Of a DNA stretch of 64,000 nt, positions 34,737 to 41,874 are shown piece after piece. Every line of letters starts with the position of its first letter. Position 1 is the stretch's first letter. Source of the DNA: Pseudomonas sp. NKUCC02_KPG (GTDB lineage: Bacteria; Pseudomonadota; Gammaproteobacteria; Pseudomonadales; Pseudomonadaceae); the NCBI RefSeq assembly GCF_019345465.1, contig NZ_JAHKRC010000015.1, forward strand, positions 1-64,000. Direction: 5' to 3'. The notes beneath the pieces are model-generated. The model did no database searches and was not told the origin of the DNA. It was given only the letters and a program-made list of their open reading frames with translations. Made by a program: the position numbers and the translations under genes.

Positions 34737-35969
34737 ATGGCACAGCGAGTTTGCATCATCGGCGGGGGCGTTATCGGGCTGGCAACGGCGTATGCATTGG
34801 TGCGCGACGGCTTTGACGTGAGCGTGATCGAGGCCCAGCCCACCCTGGGCAGCCAGACCAGCTTTGCCAATGGCGGTCAGCTTTCCTACCGCTACGTCGC
34901 CCCCCTGGCCGATGCCGGTGTGCCCTTGCAAGCGGTGGGCTGGATGCTGCGCGGCGACTCGCCGCTCAAGCTGCGCCCACGCATGGACCCGGCCCAATGG
35001 CGCTGGCTGGCGTCGTTTATAGCCGCGTGCCGTGGTTCGGTGAACCAGCGCAATGGCGCGCATTTGCTGCGTCTGGCATTGCTCAGCCAGGCCACATTGC
35101 AGCAATGGCGCGAAGAAGATCAGCTGGACGGTTTCGCCTGGCAGCGCAACGGCAAACTGGTGGCGTTTCGTGAACGCAGCCACTTCGACAAAGCGCGCAA
35201 AAAAGTTATCCACAGCTCATTTCAACACGCGCTGTCCGCCAGCGAATGCGCCAGCCTGGAACCCGGCCTGCAAGGCTCGGCATTTGTGGGAGGTATCTAC
35301 ACCCCGAGCGAAGAGGTCGGTGACTGCCACGCGTTCTGCCAACAACTGGTCGCCCGCTTGCAGGCCAGTGGCCGTTGCACGTTCTTGCTGGGTAAAACCG
35401 TCACCCGCCTGCGTCATGCCAACGGTGAAGTCCAGGCTGTGGAAATGGGCGACGAGGTGCTGGCGGTGGATCAACTTGTGCTCGCAGCGGGGCACAACAG
35501 CCCGGCCCTGCGCCTGCCGGGGATGAACCTGCCGCTGTACCCGCTCAAGGGCTACAGCCTCACGCTTGCCCTGACCGACCCGCAAAAAGCGCCACAGGTG
35601 AGCATCACCGACTACGACCGCAAAATTGTCTACGCCCGCATTGGCGAGCAATTGCGCATTGCCGCGATGGTCGACATTGTCGGCTTCGATCCCTCGCTGG
35701 ACCCCAAGCGCCTGGCGCAAATGCGCCAACTGGCCAGCAGTACTTTCCCGGAAGCGGGCGATTATCACGACGCTATCGAGTGGGCTGGCATGCGTCCTGC
35801 TACCCCGAGTGGCGTTCCCATTCTTGGCGCCAGTGGCTACCGCAACCTGTGGCTCAACCTGGGCCACGGCGCGCTGGGCTTTACCCTGGCCTGTGGCAGC
35901 GGGCGCTTGCTGAGCGAGCTAATTGCACACCGTAAAACGTCCATTGACCTGCAAGGCCTGGCTGCCTGA
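34737..35969 (+). CDS. D-amino acid dehydrogenase-like FAD oxidoreductase
   Basis: FAD-dependent oxidoreductase of the DadA/glycine oxidase type, 410 aa. The N-terminal CIIGGGVIGLATAYALVRDG binds FAD. SQTSFANGGQLSYRYV and the C-terminal GMRPATPSGVPILGASGYRN, with NLGHGALGFTLACGSGRLLS, match DadA. It should deaminate D-amino acids to oxo acids and pass electrons to quinones. Start 34737 (MAQRVCII) is used; the ORF extends 30 residues upstream. RidA follows 30 bases later, consistent with handling the imine product. Probably not the main dadA, which normally pairs with dadX. Confidence 0.88.
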   Translation: MAQRVCIIGGGVIGLATAYALVRDGFDVSVIEAQPTLGSQTSFANGGQLSYRYVAPLADAGVPLQAVGWMLRGDSPLKLRPRMDPAQWRWLASFIAACRGSVNQRNGAHLLRLALLSQATLQQWREEDQLDGFAWQRNGKLVAFRERSHFDKARKKVIHSSFQHALSASECASLEPGLQGSAFVGGIYTPSEEVGDCHAFCQQLVARLQASGRCTFLLGKTVTRLRHANGEVQAVEMGDEVLAVDQLVLAAGHNSPALRLPGMNLPLYPLKGYSLTLALTDPQKAPQVSITDYDRKIVYARIGEQLRIAAMVDIVGFDPSLDPKRLAQMRQLASSTFPEAGDYHDAIEWAGMRPATPSGVPILGASGYRNLWLNLGHGALGFTLACGSGRLLSELIAHRKTSIDLQGLAA

Positions 35970-35999
35970 GTGCACCCTCCCAACCAGAAGGAATGCCCG

Positions 36000-36350
36000 A
36001 TGACGATTGCCCGCATCAACAGCAATGACCGTTTGAGCGCCGCCGCGACGTTCGAGGCGCTGGTATTTTTGTCCGGACAAGTTCCTACGCAAAGCGAGGA
36101 CATCACGGCACAGACTCAAGAGGTCTTGAGCAAGATCGACGCACTGCTGGCCGAAACCGGCAGCGACAAGGACCACATCCTTAACGCCACCATTTACCTG
36201 CAAGACATTCAGCGCGACTTCGCCGCCATGAATGCCGTGTGGTCAGCCTGGCTATCGGCAGGCAAGGCGCCTACCCGCACCACCCTGCAAGCCGAACTGG
36301 CACGGCCTCAGGTGTTGGTGGAAATAAGCGTGATTGCCGTTCGTCATTAA
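36000..36350 (+). CDS. RidA family imine/enamine deaminase
   Basis: RidA/YjgF-type protein, 116 aa, hydrolysing reactive 2-imino or enamine intermediates to oxo acids and ammonia. Visible family features are LVFLSGQVP near residue 25, the helix TQEVLSKIDALLAETGSDK, and the C-terminal PTRTTLQAELARPQVLVEI containing the substrate-binding arginine. AGAAGGA precedes the ATG. Its place after an amino-acid dehydrogenase that makes imines supports the role. Confidence 0.93.
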   Translation: MTIARINSNDRLSAAATFEALVFLSGQVPTQSEDITAQTQEVLSKIDALLAETGSDKDHILNATIYLQDIQRDFAAMNAVWSAWLSAGKAPTRTTLQAELARPQVLVEISVIAVRH

Positions 36351-36374
36351 TCTGTTTTAAGGGAAAACAACAAC

Positions 36375-37277
36375 ATGAAAAAACTTACCTTGATCAGTTG
36401 CACCCTGGGCCTGTTGATCAGCCACACCGTGCAAGCCAATGAGACGCCGCTGCAAGGCACGCTAAAGAAAATCGCCGACTCCGGAAGTATTACCTTGGGT
36501 TATCGCGATGCCTCGGTACCGTTTTCGTATGTCGGGGACAACAGCGGCAAACCGATGGGCTATTCGGTGGAGTTGGCGAACAAAATCGTTGAACGTATCC
36601 AGCAGCAAGTGGGCGACAAACCGCTGAAGGTCAAATACAACCTGGTGACTTCGCAAACCCGTATCCCGCTGGTGCAGAACGGCACCGTTGACCTGGAGTG
36701 CGGCTCAACCGGCGTGACCGCCGAGCGGCAAAAGCAGGTGGCGTTTTCCTATGGGTTTATTTACGTCAAAGGCCAATTGCTGACCGCCAAGGACAGCGGC
36801 ATCAAGGGCTTCGATGATTTGCGGGACAAGAACGTCGTCACGACGGCTGGCACCACCAATGAGCGCTTCATCAAAAGCTACAGCGCCGACCACAAGATGG
36901 GCATGAACGTCATCAGCGCCAAAGACCATGGCGAAGCCTTCAAGATGCTCGAAACCGGCCGCGCCGTAGCGTTTTACATGGACGACGCGCTGCTTTACGG
37001 CGAACGCGCCAAAGCCCGTGATCCGCACAAATGGGTGGTTGTAGGGGATGAACAATCCCGGGAAATCTACAGCTGCATGGTGCGCAAGGACGACCCGCAG
37101 TTCCTGGCGGTGGTCAACAAGACCCTGGCTGATTTGTATCAGTCCGGTGAAATCACCAGCATTTACCAGCGCTGGTTTGAACAACCGATCCCGCCCAACG
37201 GCCTGAACCTGGAATTCCCGATGACCGCCGAGCTAAAACAGATCATCGCCAAGCCGGTGAGTGATCCGGTGGAGTAA
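36375..37277 (+). CDS. Amino-acid ABC transporter periplasmic binding protein
   Basis: Secreted solute-binding protein of 300 aa. Signal peptide MKKLTLISCTLGLLISHTVQA, then a mature domain of the glutamate/aspartate GltI type (TLGYRDASVPFSYV; GYSVELANKIVERI; DLECGSTGVTAERQKQVAFS). It follows ridA by 24 bases and is likely cotranscribed. No permease or ATPase gene is adjacent, so it must use components encoded elsewhere or act as a sensor. Confidence 0.92.
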   Translation: MKKLTLISCTLGLLISHTVQANETPLQGTLKKIADSGSITLGYRDASVPFSYVGDNSGKPMGYSVELANKIVERIQQQVGDKPLKVKYNLVTSQTRIPLVQNGTVDLECGSTGVTAERQKQVAFSYGFIYVKGQLLTAKDSGIKGFDDLRDKNVVTTAGTTNERFIKSYSADHKMGMNVISAKDHGEAFKMLETGRAVAFYMDDALLYGERAKARDPHKWVVVGDEQSREIYSCMVRKDDPQFLAVVNKTLADLYQSGEITSIYQRWFEQPIPPNGLNLEFPMTAELKQIIAKPVSDPVE

Positions 37278-37282
37278 GGGCG

Positions 37283-37648
37283 TCAAAAAAAGTCTTCCGT
37301 TACACCCTCACCTTCAAACCAGCTGTCCCAAGACGCGCCTGCTGCACTCAGGCGCGTGCTGCTTCCGTGCGTTGCCAGCGTATCCAGCGACTTGTCGACA
37401 TAACCCTTGGCCAGCTCCACCAAGTGCATGACCGACAACACCAAATCGCGCGCAGGCCCGCTCAGGCCATTCCCCGCCTCATTCGCGCAGGCACCCGCAC
37501 AGCGCAACAAGTCTGACGCCTGGGCCAAAGCCGCTTCTGAATTGACACTGTCCGGGATGGCCAGCATGGCCGTGCCTATAGGGCGATAAGGCTTATGGTT
37601 TTGCAGGTAGTAATTGAGCGCACGTTCGACGGCGATACGATCCAGCAA
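37283..37648 (-). CDS. DUF6124-type small protein, 5' end apparently frameshifted
   Basis: The readable frame from a TTG at 37648 gives 121 aa: LNYYLQNHKP then a helical region (AALAQASDLLRCAGACANEA; LVLSVMHLVELAKGYVDKSL). The same frame stays open upstream to 37701 and would read KITPDPPVSPLDAADSNDPL, but the only good start, ATG 37710 with GGAG seven bases before it, is one base out of frame. The ATG is followed by six A; seven would restore MKKITPDPP, the typical start of this family and close to the MKKTTPDDP of the gene at 17825. So the gene extends to 37710 with a 1-base deletion, a sequencing error or a slippery start. Function unknown. Confidence 0.7.
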   Translation of the reverse strand: MLDRIAVERALNYYLQNHKPYRPIGTAMLAIPDSVNSEAALAQASDLLRCAGACANEAGNGLSGPARDLVLSVMHLVELAKGYVDKSLDTLATHGSSTRLSAAGASWDSWFEGEGVTEDFF

Positions 37649-37749
37649 CGGGTCGTTACTGTCAGCAGCATCGAGGGGAGAAACGGGTGGATCGGGGGTG
37701 ATTTTTTCATGGCTAGCTCCGAACTCGTTTAGGGAGCTGCCCCCAAGTC

Positions 37750-37916
37750 GCTACTAAACGAACGGGTGGCAGCCGTACGCAGGTTAGTAGACCGGTGAGC
37801 TCGGAAACCGGCGCGCCCGAAGGCGCCCTGCGCACGGCCACCATAAAGCGGGGCCGAAAAAAAGCGCCTCACTAAGGTGGCGCCTTGCGCCTTGCTCATC
37901 TACCAGGCTACTAAAC
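37750..37916 (-). ncRNA. Candidate structured leader RNA upstream of the DUF6124-type gene
   Basis: Read on the minus strand. A long stem pairs GGTGGCCGTGCGCAGG (37842-37827) with CCTGCGTACGGCTGCCACC (37783-37765), one G-U and a 2-base bulge. Inside it are GCGCC-TTCG-GGCGC (37826-37813) and CCGGT...ACCGG (37811-37792), giving a multibranch fold with a UUCG tetraloop. The identical box GTTTAGTAGC flanks the module at 37916-37907 and 37759-37750. The core ends 55 bases before the ATG. I recall similar modules ahead of other MKKI(V/T)PDPP genes in Pseudomonas; it could already be a catalogued motif. The remaining bases 37918-38081 show no gene, only a REP remnant at 38042. Confidence 0.6.
37857..37883 (-). 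terminator. Attenuator-like terminator in the leader
   Basis: On the minus strand GCGCC-N10-GGCGC is followed by seven T. It lies upstream of the multibranch leader fold and between the two GTTTAGTAGC boxes, so transcription entering from the first box could stop here before reaching the gene. Confidence 0.6.
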
Positions 37917-38041
37917 CCGACCGCTGTTTTGCAGCGATTGGCCGAGACTATTCCCCGAAATGGACAGGCGCAAGCGAACGGAATCTTCTCGGATGATTCA
38001 CGAGAATGAAAGCGAAACGTCGTACGAAACCACTGAAATTG

Positions 38042-38055
38042 AAGCCCGCTCCCAC
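38042..38055. repeat. REP remnant, GGGAGCGGGCTTGCTCGCGA family
   Basis: AAGCCCGCTCCCAC, the outer half of one arm only, without a partner. A decayed copy downstream of rsmE. Confidence 0.6.
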
Positions 38056-38081
38056 AAAAGCAAAAAAGGGCTGAGGCTGAC

Positions 38082-38801
38082 TTAGAAATCGCCCCACAAC
38101 TGCTGCGCCACGGCCAGGGCTACCACCGGCGCGGTTTCGGTGCGCAGCACCCGTGGGCCAAGGCGTGCAGGCTGGTAGCCGGCGGCTTGGGCCAGATCGA
38201 TTTCGTTGTCGGTCAGGCCGCCTTCAGGGCCGATCAAGAACGCCAGCGTCGCAGGCTTGGCGTGACTGGCCAAGGGCTCCGATACCGGGTGCAGCACCAG
38301 TTTCAAGTCAGCCTGCGTGGTTTTGATCCAGTCGCCGAGCAGCACTGGCGGATGAATCACCGGCACCCGCGAACGGCCGCATTGCTCGCACGCACTGATC
38401 GCCACTTGCCGCCAGTGGGCCAGGCGCTTGTCGGCGCGCTCGTCCTTGAGCCGCACTTCGCAGCGCTCGCTCATGATCGGCGTGATTTCAGTGACCCCCA
38501 GTTCAGTGGCCTTTTGAATCGCCCAGTCCATGCGCTCGCCACGGGACAGGCCCTGGCCGAGGTGAATGGCCAATGGCGATTCGATTTGCCCGACAAAGGT
38601 TTCGTCCAGCAACACGCGCACGCGTTTTTTGCCGACTTCCAGCAAGCGCCCCAGAAACTCCTGGCCCGAGCCGTCGAATACCTGCAGGGCATCGCCCTCG
38701 GCCATACGCAGCACGCGGCCAATGTAATGCGCCTGGGCCTCAGGCAACTCATGTTCACCAAGGCTCAAGGGAGCGTCGATAAAGAAGCGGGACAATCTCA
38801 T
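38082..38801 (-). CDS. rsmE: 16S rRNA (uracil1498-N3)-methyltransferase RsmE
   Basis: SPOUT-fold methyltransferase, 239 aa, modifying U1498 of 16S rRNA. The C-terminal knot is visible as LAFLIGPEGGLTDNEIDLA followed by RLGPRVLRTETAPVVALA, and the N-terminal PUA-like domain as HYIGRVLRMAEGDALQVFDG. It lies after bioA on the same strand, separated by 129 bases containing a REPIN, the gene order also found in P. aeruginosa. Confidence 0.95.
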   Translation of the reverse strand: MRLSRFFIDAPLSLGEHELPEAQAHYIGRVLRMAEGDALQVFDGSGQEFLGRLLEVGKKRVRVLLDETFVGQIESPLAIHLGQGLSRGERMDWAIQKATELGVTEITPIMSERCEVRLKDERADKRLAHWRQVAISACEQCGRSRVPVIHPPVLLGDWIKTTQADLKLVLHPVSEPLASHAKPATLAFLIGPEGGLTDNEIDLAQAAGYQPARLGPRVLRTETAPVVALAVAQQLWGDF

Positions 38802-38830
38802 TTATATTCTCTGGAAAAGGGCTCTGTACT

Positions 38831-38916
38831 TTGTAGTCGCTGCCGCAGGCTGCGAAGAGCTCCAGGGCGGACAGGACTGCTGCGCAGCCCATCGCAGCCT
38901 GCGGCAGCGACTACAA
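38831..38916. repeat. REPIN, GTAGTCGCTGCC family, copy A6
   Basis: Inverted arms TTGTAGTCGCTGCCGCAGGC and GCCTGCGGCAGCGACTACAA with a short centre, between bioA and rsmE. Confidence 0.9.
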
Positions 38917-38930
38917 GGGGATGCTGCGGT

Positions 38931-40337
38931 TTAACCCGGGTCACGGAAGTCTGGATGAAAGTTCGACGGCACGGCCACGCTGATGTCGTTGCGCGTCGCA
39001 AGGTCGATCCCTTCACTGGCCACCTCGGCCAAAAAGTCGATCTGCTCCGGGGTGATCACGTAAGGCGGCAAGAAATACACCACGCTGCCCAATGGACGCA
39101 ACAACGCGCCCCGCTCCAGCGCGTGCTGGAAGACTTTCAGGCCTCGACGTTCCTGCCACGGGTATGCAGTTTTGCTGGCTTTGTCCTGGACCATTTCAAT
39201 GGCCAGGACCATACCAGTCTGACGCACCTCCGAGACATGGGGATGGTCTACCAGATGCGCGGTGGCGCTGGCCATGCGTTGCGCCAGGGCCTTGTTGTTT
39301 TCGATCACGTTGTCTTCTTCGAAGATATCCAACGTCGCCAGGGCCGCCGCGCAGGCCAGCGGATTACCCGTGTAGCTATGGGAATGCAGAAAGGCGCGCA
39401 AGGTCGGGTAGTCATCATAAAACGCGCTGTACACCTCGTCCGTGGTGACGCATGCAGCCAGCGGCAAATAGCCACCGGTCAGCGCCTTGGACAGGCACAG
39501 GAAGTCCGGTGTGATGCCCGCCTGCTCACAGGCAAACATCGTCCCGGTTCGACCAAAGCCCACGGCGATTTCATCGAGGATCAGATGCACGCCGTAGCGA
39601 TCACAGGCCTCGCGCAGCAGTGTGAGGTAGACCGGGTGGTACATGCGCATGCCGCCCGCGCCCTGGATCAGCGGCTCAACGATCACCGCCGCAACCGTGT
39701 CGTGATGCTCGGCCAGTGTCTGTTCCATGGCCAGAAACATCGTGCGAGAGTGCGCTTCCCAACTCACGCCTTCGGGGCGCAGGTAGCAATCGGGGCTAGG
39801 CACTTTGATGGTATCGAGCAGCAACGCCTTGTAGGTTTCGGTGAACAACGGCACATCACCCACCGACATGGCTGCCATGGTTTCGCCGTGGTAGCTGTTG
39901 GTCAGGGTCACGAAGCGTTTTTTATTCGGCTGTTCGCGATTGAGCCAGTAGTGAAAGCTCATTTTCAGCGCAACTTCGATACACGACGATCCGTTATCGG
40001 CGTAGAAGCAACGAGTCAGCCCTTCAGGCGTCATGTTCACCAGACGCTCGGACAGTTCGATCACCGGCTGATGGCTGAAACCGGCAAGGATCACGTGCTC
40101 CAGTTGATCGACCTGATCCTTGATGCGCTGATTGATACGCGGGTTGCAGTGGCCAAACACGTTGACCCACCAGGAACTCACCGCATCCAGGTAACGTTTG
40201 CCTTCGAAGTCTTCAAGCCACACACCTTCGCCGCGCTTGATCGGGATCAACGGCAGTTGCTCGTGATCCTTCATTTGGGTGCAGGGGTGCCATAACACGG
40301 CAAGGTCGCGCTGCATCCACTGATTATTCAGGCCCAT
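38931..40337 (-). CDS. bioA: Adenosylmethionine-8-amino-7-oxononanoate aminotransferase BioA
   Basis: PLP-dependent class III aminotransferase, 468 aa, making 7,8-diaminopelargonate from KAPA with S-adenosylmethionine as amino donor in biotin synthesis. Signatures: WHPCTQMKDHE near the N terminus, DAVSSWWVNVFGHCNPRIN, HLILDEIAVGFGRTGTMFA and the PLP lysine in LSKALTGGYLPLAA. Start 40337 (MGLNNQWM) is used. It stands apart from the bioBFHCD cluster, as usual in Pseudomonas. Confidence 0.95.
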   Translation of the reverse strand: MGLNNQWMQRDLAVLWHPCTQMKDHEQLPLIPIKRGEGVWLEDFEGKRYLDAVSSWWVNVFGHCNPRINQRIKDQVDQLEHVILAGFSHQPVIELSERLVNMTPEGLTRCFYADNGSSCIEVALKMSFHYWLNREQPNKKRFVTLTNSYHGETMAAMSVGDVPLFTETYKALLLDTIKVPSPDCYLRPEGVSWEAHSRTMFLAMEQTLAEHHDTVAAVIVEPLIQGAGGMRMYHPVYLTLLREACDRYGVHLILDEIAVGFGRTGTMFACEQAGITPDFLCLSKALTGGYLPLAACVTTDEVYSAFYDDYPTLRAFLHSHSYTGNPLACAAALATLDIFEEDNVIENNKALAQRMASATAHLVDHPHVSEVRQTGMVLAIEMVQDKASKTAYPWQERRGLKVFQHALERGALLRPLGSVVYFLPPYVITPEQIDFLAEVASEGIDLATRNDISVAVPSNFHPDFRDPG

Positions 40338-40610
40338 TTCCACTCTCCTGGCGCTGGTTCCCGACATCTGCGGGTAAACAATCGCGCAAGCCTATGCAAT
40401 CCGCAGGCGTGTCACAACCCATTACAAATTCCGGCAGCGTATAGACGCTTGCAGACCCGCAAGAAGGACACTAAATATTGTTAACGTTTGCTTAATTATT
40501 GCCTCACAGGCTACACATCGTATTTATCGATACCTTGCAGCTAAAAAATGAGCTTTCAATCGATAGGTAAACCATTAGTCTTAGATCCAAGTTCCTACAG
40601 GATGTTGGCA

Positions 40611-41162
40611 ATGCAGCTACGTAACTCTTCTTCTCGATATGGTGCCGTCAGCATTCTCATGCACTGGACCGTTGCGCTCGCGGTGTTCGGACTGTTCGCC
40701 CTGGGTTTATGGATGGTCGGTCTGGACTATTACAGCCCTTGGCGCAAAGAAGCCCCTGACCTGCATAAAAGCATTGGCCTGACGTTGCTCGCCGTGATGG
40801 TGCTGCGTGTACTGTGGATCTGGATCAGCCCGGCGCCACCGGCACTGGCCAGTTACAGCAAGGCAACGCGTATTGGGGCCAAACTCGGCCACGGCTTTTT
40901 GTACCTGAGCCTGTTTGCCGTGATGATCGCCGGCTACCTGATCTCCACCGCAGAAGGCGTGGGCATCCCGGTCTTCGGCCTGTTTGAAGTCCCTGCACTG
41001 ATTTCCAACCTGCCCGACCAGGCCGATGTGGCCGGTGTCGTGCACTTATACCTGGCGTGGACCGTGGTGATTTTTGCCGGTTTGCATGGTCTGATCGCTT
41101 TGAAACACCACTTTATAGATCGTGATGCGACCCTGACTCGTATGCTGGGGCGCAAAGCCTGA
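40611..41162 (+). CDS. Cytochrome b561 family protein
   Basis: Di-haem membrane cytochrome of 183 aa with four hydrophobic helices and conserved histidines in SILMHWTVALAVFGLF, LHKSIGLTLLAVMVLR, GHGFLYLSLFAVMIAG and GLHGLIALKHHFID. It likely passes electrons from the quinone pool to a periplasmic acceptor. Start 40611 is taken because it matches the family N terminus; the ORF extends 21 residues further. yceI follows after 32 bases, a pairing also seen in P. aeruginosa. The 273 bases upstream, shared with bioA, contain an AT-rich stretch near 40475-40500 that may be its promoter. Confidence 0.92.
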   Translation: MQLRNSSSRYGAVSILMHWTVALAVFGLFALGLWMVGLDYYSPWRKEAPDLHKSIGLTLLAVMVLRVLWIWISPAPPALASYSKATRIGAKLGHGFLYLSLFAVMIAGYLISTAEGVGIPVFGLFEVPALISNLPDQADVAGVVHLYLAWTVVIFAGLHGLIALKHHFIDRDATLTRMLGRKA

Positions 41163-41194
41163 TGCTCGACCTCAACTCAAAAGGAAAAGAAAGC

Positions 41195-41770
41195 ATGTTG
41201 AAAAAGACCCTCGCTGCGCTCGCTCTCGGTACCGCACTGCTGACCGCAGGCCAGGCCATGGCTGCTGACTACACCATCGACAAGGAAGGCCAGCACGCCT
41301 TTATCGACTGGAAAGTCAGCCACCTGGGCTTCAGCTTCATTCACGGTACTTTCAAGGACTGGAGCGGCACATTCTCGTGGGATGCAGCCAAGCCTGCCGA
41401 CAGCAAGATTGACGTGACCCTGAAAACCGCCAGCCTGTTTTCCAACCACGCAGAACGTGACAAGCACATCGCCAGCAAAGACTTCCTGGACGTGAGCAAG
41501 TACCCGGAAGCGACCTTCAAGTCGACCAAGGTTGTGCCGACTGGCGACAAAACAGCTGACGTGACAGGCGATCTGACCCTGCACGGCGTGACCAAGCCTG
41601 TGACCTTCAAGGCAACGTTCAACGGCGAAGGCAAGGACCCATGGGGTGGCGAACGCGCTGGCTTCAACGCGACCACGACTGTGAACCTGAGCGACTTCGG
41701 CATCAAATCCCCAAGCAAGGATCAGACCCTGAGCCTGGATATCTCGCTCGAAGGCGTGAAGGCCAAGTAA
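41195..41770 (+). CDS. yceI: YceI family periplasmic lipid-binding-like protein
   Basis: Secreted protein, 191 aa, with signal peptide ending LLTAGQAMA. The mature part has the YceI lipocalin-like pattern: YTIDKEGQHAFIDWKVSHLG, DVSKYPEATFKSTKV and DLTLHGVTKPVTFKATFNG. Members bind isoprenoid-type ligands and are often encoded beside cytochrome b561, as here. Start 41195 follows AAAAGGAAAAGAAAGC. The transcript ends at a strong terminator. Confidence 0.93.
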   Translation: MLKKTLAALALGTALLTAGQAMAADYTIDKEGQHAFIDWKVSHLGFSFIHGTFKDWSGTFSWDAAKPADSKIDVTLKTASLFSNHAERDKHIASKDFLDVSKYPEATFKSTKVVPTGDKTADVTGDLTLHGVTKPVTFKATFNGEGKDPWGGERAGFNATTTVNLSDFGIKSPSKDQTLSLDISLEGVKAK

Positions 41771-41791
41771 TAGCGCTTCTATACGGCTAAC

Positions 41792-41830
41792 AAAAAACGC
41801 CCCGGCTTGCGAAAGCCGGGGCGTTTTTTT
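41792..41830 (+). terminator. Intrinsic terminator of the b561-yceI operon
   Basis: Six A, an 11-bp stem CGCCCCGGCTT/AAGCCGGGGCG capped by a GCGA tetraloop, then seven T. Very strong. Confidence 0.95.
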
Positions 41831-41837
41831 GTGCGGA

Positions 41838-41870
41838 TCAAAAGCGCCCTCTCTACCGTGAGGGCGCTTT
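41838..41870 (-). terminator. Intrinsic terminator of rhlE
   Basis: AAAGCGCCCTC pairs with GAGGGCGCTTT over an 8-base loop; on the minus strand the T-run extends to four T. Five bases after the rhlE stop. Confidence 0.88.
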
Positions 41871-41874
41871 AGAC

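Noticed and set aside
41792..41870. Pair of hairpins considered as a small RNA
   Set aside because: Both are ordinary intrinsic terminators for the convergent yceI and rhlE genes.
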